Part shown: piece by piece, positions 17,436 to 24,398 of the stretch
Numbering within the stretch: the stretch's first letter is position 1
Layout: every line of letters starts with the position of its first letter
DNA from: an uncultured Pelagibacteraceae bacterium
Lineage (GTDB): Bacteria > Pseudomonadota > Alphaproteobacteria > Pelagibacterales > Pelagibacteraceae
DNA: 47,875 nt
Direction of reading: 5' to 3'
NCBI GenBank assembly: GCA_902556065.1
Contig: CACDUV010000004.1
Location: forward strand, 1-47,875
The notes under the pieces: model-generated
Database searches by the model: none
Told to the model about the DNA's origin: nothing
What the model saw: the letters and a program-made list of their open reading frames with translations, nothing else
Made by a program: the position numbers and the translations under genes

Positions 17436-17481
17436 TCCTTTTTAGCAGTTTCATGCCCGCAATAGGATCAAATCGGCAGCT
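17436..17481 (-). promoter_or_regulatory. SAM-II riboswitch aptamer upstream of SAM-V
   Basis: Read on the minus strand from 17481. UGCC (17478-17475) pairs with GGCA (17457-17454) for P1, and UCCU (17467-17464) with AGGA (17439-17436) for the pseudoknot. The conserved GAUUUGAUCC, UAUUGC and GCUAAAAAGG blocks of the SAM-II (metA) family are present. Tandem SAM-II then SAM-V before metY is known from Pelagibacter, where SAM-II is proposed to act on transcription. I see no GC-rich terminator stem between the two aptamers. Confidence 0.83.
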
Positions 17482-17524
17482 AATTTCTAGCATATTAGTT
17501 ATGTTTTACAAGCTAAATATAAAA

Positions 17525-17552
17525 TTGACTTTGAATAATTTAATAGTATTAA
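17525..17552 (+). promoter_or_regulatory. Possible sigma-70 promoter for rplM-rpsI
   Basis: TTGACT (17525-17530) and TATTAA (17547-17552) are 16 bp apart. The predicted start would lie only a few bases before the ATG at 17563, and no purine-rich ribosome site is visible in AATCCTCGCACA, so the transcript could be nearly leaderless. Tentative. Confidence 0.4.
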
Positions 17553-17562
17553 TCCTCGCACA

Positions 17563-18021
17563 ATGACAAAATTCACAAAAAAAGATCAAGTCACATCATC
17601 TTGGTACGAGATAGACGCAAAAAATGCAGTAGTTGGAAGATTAGCGACTGTTGTATCTAATATAATTAGAGGTAAAAACAAGACTACTTATACACCTCAT
17701 ATGGATGATGGTGATTTTGTCGTAGTAAAAAATATCGAACAAGCAAAATTCACTGGTAAGAAATTTCAAAATAAAAAGTACTATAGACATACAGGACACC
17801 CTGGTGGAATAAAAGTTACCACTCCAGAAAAACTTCATGAAAAAAAACCAGGAGAAACTTTGAAGCTAGCAGTTAAAAGAATGTTACCAGGTGGCGTTTT
17901 AGGTAGAAAACAACTAACAAAATTAAAAATTTACTCTGGAAGTGAGCATCCTCATGCTGCACAAAATCCAAAAGTTATAGAGTTAGATAAACTAAATAAT
18001 AAAAACATAGCAAGAAATTAA
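17563..18021 (+). CDS. rplM: 50S ribosomal protein L13
   Basis: Early-assembling 23S rRNA-binding protein, 152 residues. Signatures are SSWYEIDAKNAVVGRLATVVSNIIRG near the start (split here only by normal residues), DDGDFVVVKN, KKYYRHTGHPGG and AVKRMLPGGVLGRKQLTKLKIYSG. Divergent from metY. No clear Shine-Dalgarno sequence precedes the ATG. rpsI follows one base after the stop in the universal rplM-rpsI pair. Confidence 0.98.
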   Translation: MTKFTKKDQVTSSWYEIDAKNAVVGRLATVVSNIIRGKNKTTYTPHMDDGDFVVVKNIEQAKFTGKKFQNKKYYRHTGHPGGIKVTTPEKLHEKKPGETLKLAVKRMLPGGVLGRKQLTKLKIYSGSEHPHAAQNPKVIELDKLNNKNIARN

Positions 18022-18022
18022 T

Positions 18023-18460
18023 ATGGAAAACGTACAATCAAATACAAAAACTCCTAAATTAAAGTTAGATTTTAAAGATAGTAAGTACGCGACAGGTAGA
18101 AGAAAAACTTCAATAGCAAAAGTTTGGTTAAAAAAAGGTTCTGGAAAAATTTATGTAAATGGAAGATTATATAATGACTATTTTGCTGATGAAATTCACA
18201 AAATGCAAATTACAAGACCTTTTGAAATTATAAATCAAGCTACAGACTATGATGTTAGATGTAGTGTCAAAGGTGGTGGACCAACAGGTCAAGCAGGTGC
18301 TATGGTTCATGGTATTTCCAAAGCTTTAGTTCTTTTTGATGAAAATTTAAAAACAACCTTGAAAACTGAGAAACTTACAACCAGAGACTCTAGAGCTGTT
18401 GAGAGAAAAAAACCTGGTAGAAGAAAAGCTAGAAGAAGCTTTCAGTTTTCTAAAAGATAA
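18023..18460 (+). CDS. rpsI: 30S ribosomal protein S9
   Basis: Its C-terminal tail reaches the ribosomal P site. The 145-residue protein has a 20-residue N-terminal extension, then YATGRRKTSIAKVWLKKGSG, the GGGPTGQAGAMVHGISKAL core, and the basic ending RAVERKKPGRRKARRSFQFSKR with the invariant final Lys-Arg. It lies one base after rplM. The 33-bp gap to argC has a run of eight T directly after the stop but no stem. Confidence 0.98.
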   Translation: MENVQSNTKTPKLKLDFKDSKYATGRRKTSIAKVWLKKGSGKIYVNGRLYNDYFADEIHKMQITRPFEIINQATDYDVRCSVKGGGPTGQAGAMVHGISKALVLFDENLKTTLKTEKLTTRDSRAVERKKPGRRKARRSFQFSKR

Positions 18461-18493
18461 TTTTTTTTACAATTTAAACTGCTATAATAAAAA

Positions 18494-19513
18494 ATGCCTA
18501 AGCTTAATGCATTAGTTGCTGGATCCACTGGATATATTGGTGTTCAATTAATCAAGTTATTAATTAACCACAAATATATTAATATTAAATATCTATGTGG
18601 AAATTCGTCTGTTGGAAAAAATATTTCTTATTATGATAAATCTCTATCAAATAAAAAATTACCTAAAATTGTAAAATTTAATCAAAAATTATTAAACGGT
18701 ATTGATGTTGTTTTTACAGCTCTACCTAATGGTGAAGCTCAAGATATAGCAAAAAAACTTAATGATAATATTACTTTAATTGATTTAGCAGCAGACTTTC
18801 GATTAGAAAAAGTTAATGATTATTTAAAATGGTATAAACAAAAGCATCGAGCTCCAAAATTACAGAAGAAAAGTATTTATTGTTTGCCTGAAATAAATCG
18901 TGTTGAATTAAAAAATTACAATATAATTTCATGTCCAGGCTGTTATCCAACATCAATATTATTGCCTCTAGTTCCTTTGTTTAAAAAAAAATTAGTTAAA
19001 TTTGAAAATATAATTATTGATTCAAAATCTGGTTATTCTGGTGCTGGTAGAGGGGTTCATAAAAAATACAAAGATAAGAATTTATATGAGTCTTTAAGTG
19101 CTTATGGTGTTGGTTTTCATAGACATAATTCTGAAATTCATCAATTTTTAAGCAAATTTACTAATAAAAATTTTCAATTTAGTTTTACTCCACATTTATC
19201 TCCTATGTTTAGAGGTATATTAAGTACAATTTATTTAAATTTAGAAAAAAATGTTAATCAATCAAAAATCATTAAAACGCTTAAGAAGTCTTATAAGGGA
19301 GAAAATTTTGTTAAAATATTAGACTCAGATAAACTCTTAAGCACAATTGATGTTATTAATACAAACAATTGCTTTATTACAGTGTGTAAATCAAAATATA
19401 AAAACAAAATAATCATTATTTCAGCAATAGATAATTTAATTAAAGGTGGAGCAGGTCAGGCTGTTCAAAATTTAAATAATAAATTTAATTTTCCCGAAAA
19501 AACTGCTTTATAA
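18494..19513 (+). CDS. argC: N-acetyl-gamma-glutamyl-phosphate reductase
   Basis: NADPH-dependent third step of arginine/ornithine synthesis. The 339-residue product has an N-terminal Rossmann motif (GSTGYIGVQLIKLL), ALPNGEAQ, DLAADFRL and the catalytic cysteine C150 in SCPGCYPT. SKSGYSGAGRG and the late NLIKGGAGQAVQN motif complete the type-1 ArgC signature. It shares one base with the small lipoprotein gene that follows. Confidence 0.95.
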   Translation: MPKLNALVAGSTGYIGVQLIKLLINHKYINIKYLCGNSSVGKNISYYDKSLSNKKLPKIVKFNQKLLNGIDVVFTALPNGEAQDIAKKLNDNITLIDLAADFRLEKVNDYLKWYKQKHRAPKLQKKSIYCLPEINRVELKNYNIISCPGCYPTSILLPLVPLFKKKLVKFENIIIDSKSGYSGAGRGVHKKYKDKNLYESLSAYGVGFHRHNSEIHQFLSKFTNKNFQFSFTPHLSPMFRGILSTIYLNLEKNVNQSKIIKTLKKSYKGENFVKILDSDKLLSTIDVINTNNCFITVCKSKYKNKIIIISAIDNLIKGGAGQAVQNLNNKFNFPEKTAL

Positions 19514-19737
19514 TGAAATATTTGTTAATTATTTTTCTACTTTTTTTTAGTAATTGCTCTTTAAATAAAGATTCTCAATATTGGACAGAACATCCTGCTG
19601 AAAATAAAAAAAAACAAAAAAAATTAAAAGAAATACTTAAAAAGTCTGACGATATAACAAAAATGACGTTGGAAGAATATAAGATTTATATAGATGACTA
19701 TACTAAAAAAAGTAAATATCCAGATATAAGTAAATGA
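19513..19737 (+). CDS. Small predicted lipoprotein, unknown function
   Basis: A 74-residue product with a short lipoprotein signal peptide ending at a lipobox-like FFSNC (C15), then a charged, Lys/Glu-rich helical region with no recognised domain. It starts on the last base of argC and overlaps hom by 4 bp (ATGA), so it is very probably translated from the same mRNA. That close packing between two biosynthetic genes is the main evidence that it is real. I do not recognise the family. Confidence 0.65.
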   Translation: MKYLLIIFLLFFSNCSLNKDSQYWTEHPAENKKKQKKLKEILKKSDDITKMTLEEYKIYIDDYTKKSKYPDISK

Positions 19738-21026
19738 ATAAAATAGTAAATGTTGCGGTTGTTGGACTTGGTCAAGTTGGTAATTATTTAAATAATGAGC
19801 TAATTATAAAAAAAAAGGATATTGAGCTTAAAACAGGCAAAAGAGTTAACGTAGTAGCTGTTTCTGCAAAAAATATAAATAAAAAAAGAAAATATAAAAT
19901 TAATAGAAAAATTTTTTACAAAAATCCCTTTGAAATTTTTAAGAAAGAAAAAGTTGATATATTATTTGAAGTAGTTGGACAATCTGATGGGGTTTCAAAA
20001 AAATTAGTTGAAACTGCTTTAAAAAATAAAATTCATGTAATTACTCCAAACAAAGCTTTAATTTCAAAACACGGAAACAATTTAGCTAAACTAGCAGAAA
20101 AAAATAATGTTAATTTAGAATTCGAAGCTTCAGTTGCTGGTGGTATACCGATATTAAGATCTATTAAAGAAGGATTGGCTACTAATAAATTATCTAAAGT
20201 TTATGGAATTTTAAATGGTACTTCAAATTATATCTTATCAGAGATGGAAAATTCTGAGCAAAATTTTGCATATGTTTTGAAAAAAGCTCAACTTCTTGGA
20301 TATGCTGAACCTGGAAATCCAAAATTAGATTTAAATGGTTTTGATGCTTTTGCAAAAGTGAGAATTTTGTCTGCTTTGGCTTTTAATAGCAAAATATCAA
20401 ATAAAAAATGTTTAATGGAAGGAATAGAAAAGATTGATTTAAAAGATATTAAAATTGCAAATAAATTAGATTTAAGAATTAAATTATTAGGTATTTCTGA
20501 ACTTAAAAATAATCAACTTTTTGAAACTGTTCATCCATGTCTTGTAAGTAAAAAATCATATATCGGTAATGTAAATGGAGTTATGAATGCAGTGATCCTT
20601 AATGGTAAACCTGTAGGAGAAAGTGTATTGCAAGGGGAGGGTGCTGGACCAGGTCCAACTTCCTCATCATTATTGTCTGATTTATTATCTATTTTAAGAG
20701 GAAACATCAAAAAACCATTTGGCGTGAGTGTAAATAAATTAAAAACTTTGAAAACTTATAACGTAAATAATTATGTTAATTCCTTATATTTAAGATTTGA
20801 AGTTAAAGATAAACCAGGTGTTTTATCACAAATAACTAATCGTTTGGCTAAATATAAAATTTCTGTAAAAAGATTAATTCAAACTCCAGATAAAGAAAAC
20901 AATAAAGCGACAATCGTAATAGTTACTCACAAAACTACAGAATCAAATTGTAATAGCTGTTTATCTATATTTAAAAAAAATAAGAATATCTTAAAATCAC
21001 CTACATTAATTAGATTGCTTGATTGA
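19734..21026 (+). CDS. hom: Homoserine dehydrogenase
   Basis: Reduces aspartate semialdehyde to homoserine, the branch point to methionine and threonine. The 430-residue protein has an N-terminal NAD(P) motif (VVGLGQVGNYL), VITPNKALIS, FEASVAGGIPI, ILNGTSNYIL and the GEGAGPGPTSSS block. The C-terminal 75 residues form an ACT regulatory domain (YLRFEVKDKPGVLSQITNRL), so allosteric feedback, usually by threonine, is likely. It supplies the substrate line leading to metY. Confidence 0.96.
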   Translation: MNKIVNVAVVGLGQVGNYLNNELIIKKKDIELKTGKRVNVVAVSAKNINKKRKYKINRKIFYKNPFEIFKKEKVDILFEVVGQSDGVSKKLVETALKNKIHVITPNKALISKHGNNLAKLAEKNNVNLEFEASVAGGIPILRSIKEGLATNKLSKVYGILNGTSNYILSEMENSEQNFAYVLKKAQLLGYAEPGNPKLDLNGFDAFAKVRILSALAFNSKISNKKCLMEGIEKIDLKDIKIANKLDLRIKLLGISELKNNQLFETVHPCLVSKKSYIGNVNGVMNAVILNGKPVGESVLQGEGAGPGPTSSSLLSDLLSILRGNIKKPFGVSVNKLKTLKTYNVNNYVNSLYLRFEVKDKPGVLSQITNRLAKYKISVKRLIQTPDKENNKATIVIVTHKTTESNCNSCLSIFKKNKNILKSPTLIRLLD

Positions 21027-21925
21027 TGGAAATTTATTTAAAACTTTTTGAAGTTTTATTTCCAGTATTCCTAATTGTAGGTCTAGGATATCATTTAGGA
21101 AAAAAAAATCCAGATTTTGATACATCATTTATAACAACATACGCTGGTAATTTTGGAACACCAGCATTGGTAATTTTTGCAATTACGGCAGGTGGAGTAA
21201 CTTTTGAGTTATTTAGTGAATATTTTGGTTATGCAATTATTTTATTAACATTATTTGGTATTGTAGGTTTAATTTTTCTTGTACTTATGAAGAAGGATTA
21301 TATCCGTGAGTTACCAACTTTTATTTTACCAAATACTGGAAATATGGGTATTCCAATATGTTTATTTGCTTATGGAGAACTAGGTATGGGTATAGCAGCA
21401 GCAATATCATCCTTAATTGTTTTACTCCATTTTACTTTAAATATTTTTTTAGCAAAACGAGCTTTTGATTTTAAAACAATATTAAAAAGTCCATCATTTT
21501 ATGCAATTTTAATAACTGTTTTGTTTTTGTATTTTGAAATTCCATTTCCTCAATTTGTATTAAATACAGTAATGCTTTTAGCTTATGGAATGATTGTTAT
21601 GATACTTATGTCATTAGGTGTTGCTCTCACTCAAATGAAAGTATTTTCTTTTAAAGACGCATTAATAACCTCTTTTGGAAGAGTAATATTAGGTCCTATT
21701 ATAGGATTTGCTGTAATTAAATTTTTTAATTTATCAGGAATTCCTGCTGGTGTTTTGTTAATACAATCTTGCATGCCCAGTGCTATCTTGTGCTATTTGA
21801 TTGCTCATATGTATTCTCCAAAAGAAATTGTGGATAATATATCTAGTACAATTGTAGTATCTACAATAATGTCTCTATTCACTATTCCAATTACTTTATT
21901 CTTTGCTTTAAAATACTTCTATTAA
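21026..21925 (+). CDS. AEC-family transporter (auxin efflux carrier-like permease)
   Basis: A 299-residue inner-membrane protein with about ten hydrophobic segments in two halves. AEC hallmarks are PVFLIVGLGYHLGKK at the start, NTGNMGIPICLFAYGELG in the first half, and PAGVLLIQSCMPSAILCYLIAHMY in the second. Family members export organic acids or amino acid-like compounds; the substrate is not predictable here. I use the ATG at 21026, overlapping the hom stop as TGATG; a TTG one codon earlier is possible. Confidence 0.88.
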   Translation: MEIYLKLFEVLFPVFLIVGLGYHLGKKNPDFDTSFITTYAGNFGTPALVIFAITAGGVTFELFSEYFGYAIILLTLFGIVGLIFLVLMKKDYIRELPTFILPNTGNMGIPICLFAYGELGMGIAAAISSLIVLLHFTLNIFLAKRAFDFKTILKSPSFYAILITVLFLYFEIPFPQFVLNTVMLLAYGMIVMILMSLGVALTQMKVFSFKDALITSFGRVILGPIIGFAVIKFFNLSGIPAGVLLIQSCMPSAILCYLIAHMYSPKEIVDNISSTIVVSTIMSLFTIPITLFFALKYFY

Positions 21926-21941
21926 GATATATCTTTCCTTT

Positions 21942-22793
21942 GTGAAGGCTATAATTTTAAATGCATCTGCTTGGATGATTGTTCCGGTAATGGATGCTTT
22001 TGCCAAATATTTAAGCTCATCAATGGACGTATTGCAAATTACATGGGCTAGATATTTCTTTACTGTGGTATTTACCTTGTCTTTAATGTTAATTTTTTAC
22101 AGACATTCACTAGTTTGGACTAAAAAACCAGCTCTTCAATTAATAAGAGGATTGATATTTGTTTTTTCTACATACTTATTCTTTTTTGCAATTTCTGAAA
22201 TTTCACTCCCTAAAGCTTTAACATTAGCTTTTGTCGCTCCAATTTGTGTTACGGCTTTATCTCCATTTTTTTTAAATGAGAAAGTAGGGGTGAAGAGATG
22301 GGCTGCTGTTTCATTAGGGTTCATTGGAACTTTGATTGTAATTAGGCCCGGCTTTATTGAGCTTAATCTAGCTACTATGGCTGCTTTAGGTAATGGAATT
22401 TGCTATGGATTTTATCTTATAATCACTAGGAAACTAAGCACTTCTGATAACCCACTCTTAACTCTTTTACTCTCAGGTTTAATAGGAACCATTATAATTA
22501 GTCTATTTATGCCTTCGGTATGGGTTAATCCTACGTCAAATCAATGGATTTTAATGGCTTTAATTGGCCTTATAGCCTCTGTAGCGCATCTTTTCCTCAT
22601 ATTGTCACTCAAATATGCCGATGCATCTAAATTAGCTCCTTTGGGCTACACAGAGATTATTACAAACATACTAATTAGCTACTATTTCTTTCATGAGTTA
22701 CCTGATAATTGGACATATTTAGGCTTGTTCATTATAGTTATTAGTGGGTTATATATATCTAGAAGAGAATATTTTCTTACCCGATCTAAATAA
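21942..22793 (+). CDS. EamA/DMT-family transporter
   Basis: A 283-residue membrane protein with about ten hydrophobic segments and two EamA repeats (roughly residues 1-130 and 140-280), the second carrying ASVAHLFLILSLKYADASKLAPLGYTEII. These permeases move amino acids, nucleobases or related metabolites; direction and substrate are unknown. The start is a GTG at 21942, 16 bp after the previous stop. This is the last core-like gene before the accessory region. Confidence 0.86.
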   Translation: MKAIILNASAWMIVPVMDAFAKYLSSSMDVLQITWARYFFTVVFTLSLMLIFYRHSLVWTKKPALQLIRGLIFVFSTYLFFFAISEISLPKALTLAFVAPICVTALSPFFLNEKVGVKRWAAVSLGFIGTLIVIRPGFIELNLATMAALGNGICYGFYLIITRKLSTSDNPLLTLLLSGLIGTIIISLFMPSVWVNPTSNQWILMALIGLIASVAHLFLILSLKYADASKLAPLGYTEIITNILISYYFFHELPDNWTYLGLFIIVISGLYISRREYFLTRSK

Positions 22794-23026
22794 TAGTAAA
22801 TAAATATATACTATTATATAATGTATTATATTAATATACTTAGTTAAATTATTGTAATTGTTATATAAATTAATTATATAAATTTTTAAATATAAATAAA
22901 TAAAGAATAAAAAATACAGTACAAAAATAAATAAAAGACTAATTTGGATATTTATGAGTGAAAAAAGTCTAATACAACAAGATAAAAATGTAAAATAAGC
23001 GATAAGCTCTAGAAGTGTTTAATTAC

Positions 23027-23102
23027 AACAGTTTTTTAAGGTTTTGATTTAATATAATTGAAACAAATTTCAAAATAAGTGAGTAGGGTGGAAGAAACTG
23101 TT
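23027..23102. repeat. Nested inverted repeat, possible structured RNA
   Basis: AACAGTTTTTT (23027-23037) pairs with AAGAAACTGTT (23092-23102) over 11 bp with one G-U. Inside, TTGAAA (23058-23063) and TTTCAA (23068-23073) form a perfect 6-bp hairpin with a CAAA loop, next to a relatively G-rich GAGTAGGGTGG segment. Seen directly; a function as RNA is inference. Confidence 0.4.
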
Positions 23103-23302
23103 AAAAAATTTATAAAATTTTGACCATTAAATTAACATTGATATCATTAAAAACTAGAGCAATGCAGTTATAGAATATACGTCTTAAACGTCCATAGAGG
23201 TGCTTTATTTTGTTATATCATGATATATAGTACAACCGAAGGGTGCACAACGCTATTTATCCTAAAATATACTTAAATGTCGAAAAAATGTTGATTTTAT
23301 TG

Positions 23303-23334
23303 GTATATTTGACCATAAAATATGGTTAAAATAC
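23303..23334 (-). terminator. Stem-loop immediately after the ogt stop codon
   Basis: Two arms pair over 14 bp with one bulged A (23307), one G-U and an AAA/UUU loop at 23318-23320, beginning two bases after the ogt stop on the minus strand. It lacks a following U run on that strand, so it may be a 3'-end stabiliser or a factor-dependent end rather than a classical terminator. Confidence 0.35.
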
Positions 23335-23336
23335 TT

Positions 23337-23612
23337 CTAAATATCAACTTTTTCAGATCTCAATAAACGCAGCTTTGTTTTTATTCCACCTTTACCTGAA
23401 TATCCACCAAGGCCTCCATCAGACCGAATTACTCTATGACATGGTATTTTGGGTGCATAAGGGTTTTTACCACATGCATTAGCTACTGCACGAGCTGATT
23501 TTGGCCTTTTTATGCCAATGGCTACATCTTTATAGGTTTTTATAGTACCTTTTGGTATAGTTGTGAGATATTTCCATACTTTTTGCTGAAATTTTGTTCC
23601 CTTAAATTTCAT
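23337..23612 (-). CDS. ogt: Short alkylguanine-DNA alkyltransferase / MGMT-family protein
   Basis: Contains only the C-terminal DNA-binding and active-site domain of O6-methylguanine-DNA methyltransferases: FQQKVWKYLTTIPKGTIKTY, the helix-turn-helix ARAVANACGKNP, and the acceptor motif IPCHRVI with the reactive cysteine at residue 58. The PCHR motif is intact, so it is a candidate direct-reversal repair protein rather than an ATL protein lacking the cysteine. At 91 residues it misses the usual N-terminal domain. I chose the ATG at 23612, which overlaps the upstream stop as ATGA; an ATG 12 bases earlier is possible. Confidence 0.87.
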   Translation of the reverse strand: MKFKGTKFQQKVWKYLTTIPKGTIKTYKDVAIGIKRPKSARAVANACGKNPYAPKIPCHRVIRSDGGLGGYSGKGGIKTKLRLLRSEKVDI

Positions 23613-24085
23613 ATTATAAACCATCTAAAACCTTCATACATTGCTATTCCATAAATTGAGTGTCTTATAAGAAATATACAAGATGTTTTTATTGGTTTTC
23701 CTGTTTTTTTAGCAAAAAAACCTTGTCCTGTAAAAGGTAAAAATAGCAACAGTGGAGCCAAAGTTGTTATTGCTCCAAAAATAAGCCCTGAAAAATAAGA
23801 CATTTTAATTCCAATATAAATAAAGAAAATATAGTAAATAACTGCCCAAGATATTGATATAAAATAGTGAAAAATCCATCCAAGTAATACTTCATGTTTA
23901 AATTCTGGTTTTTCAATAATGCTTGGGTTAAAAAAAATACCATTTTTAATCATATAATATGTCCACCTGCCTACAATGCCCCAAGAGGGTTCTGGAATAC
24001 CTATTTTTTTTAATAAATAACCCAAAATATCCAAAATGATGCATGAAAATATGCCTGCAACCAAAATGCTTAAAATATCGATCAA
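23609..24085 (-). CDS. DUF2938-like integral membrane protein
   Basis: A 158-residue protein with about four membrane segments (near residues 5-25, 70-95, 97-118, 135-150). The pattern EPSWGIVGRWTYYM, then LLGWIFHYFISISWAVIYY, then a Pro/Gly-rich TTLAPLLLFLPFTGQGFFAKKTGKP and a final H-x-IYG segment resembles the DUF2938 family, whose function is unknown. It overlaps ogt by 4 bp and follows the 56-codon membrane ORF by 7 bp, so the three probably form one unit. Confidence 0.7.
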   Translation of the reverse strand: MIDILSILVAGIFSCIILDILGYLLKKIGIPEPSWGIVGRWTYYMIKNGIFFNPSIIEKPEFKHEVLLGWIFHYFISISWAVIYYIFFIYIGIKMSYFSGLIFGAITTLAPLLLFLPFTGQGFFAKKTGKPIKTSCIFLIRHSIYGIAMYEGFRWFII

Positions 24086-24092
24086 TATTAAC

Positions 24093-24263
24093 TCAATAAA
24101 AATTTAAAATAATAAAGCAAATAACAAATAAAACAGCTAAAATAGACAAATAAATCGTTTCTAGAGTTTTTCCAGTTTTTTTGTACTGAATAAAGCTTAA
24201 TATTACAAAACCAATTGAAGTTATTAGAAAATATATTGGTTCAATTATTCCATCTATGCCCAT
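24093..24263 (-). CDS. Small two-helix membrane protein, candidate
   Basis: An ATG-initiated frame of 56 codons with two hydrophobic stretches (about residues 9-25 and 37-55) joined by a basic QYKKTGKT loop. It ends 7 bp before the DUF2938-like gene on the same strand, which supports real translation. No ribosome site is obvious and I do not recognise the family. It fills much of the 313-bp gap between that gene and the recombinase. Confidence 0.45.
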   Translation of the reverse strand: MGIDGIIEPIYFLITSIGFVILSFIQYKKTGKTLETIYLSILAVLFVICFIILNFY

Positions 24264-24336
24264 TTTTAGTTCTTATTACATACTTATTCTGATCACAATG
24301 TCGTTAATTGTCCTTTAAAATAATAAATTATTTTAT

Positions 24337-24365
24337 TTGACATATTAAAACTCTTAATATATTAC
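24337..24365 (+). promoter_or_regulatory. Promoter of the tyrosine recombinase with inverted repeat in the spacer
   Basis: A perfect -35 box TTGACA (24337-24342) lies 17 bp from TATTAC (24360-24365), 34 bp before the recombinase ATG. The inverted repeat ATATTAA-aactc-TTAATAT (24342-24360) fills the spacer between the boxes. A repressor bound there would block polymerase, so an operator is a reasonable inference. Confidence 0.5.
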
Positions 24366-24398
24366 TAACGATAATTAATTGTTATCAATAGTAATTAT

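Larger units (their letters stand above)
22794..23336. other. 543-bp gene-free stretch with several inverted repeats
   Basis: No reading frame here looks coding; the longest one with a start that I noticed is a 14-codon frame at 22954. The first 150 bp are almost pure A/T. The remainder holds an 11-bp stem with a nested hairpin (23027-23102), a perfect 14-bp palindrome at 23214-23227, a hairpin at 23303-23334 next to the ogt stop, and two copies of TTTGACCAT (23119-23127, 23308-23316). By far the longest empty stretch in the window; it could be an island edge, a decayed gene or an RNA gene. Confidence 0.6.

Noticed and set aside
22954-22998. 14-codon ORF in the gene-free gap
   Set aside because: Too short, without a ribosome site or sequence support.
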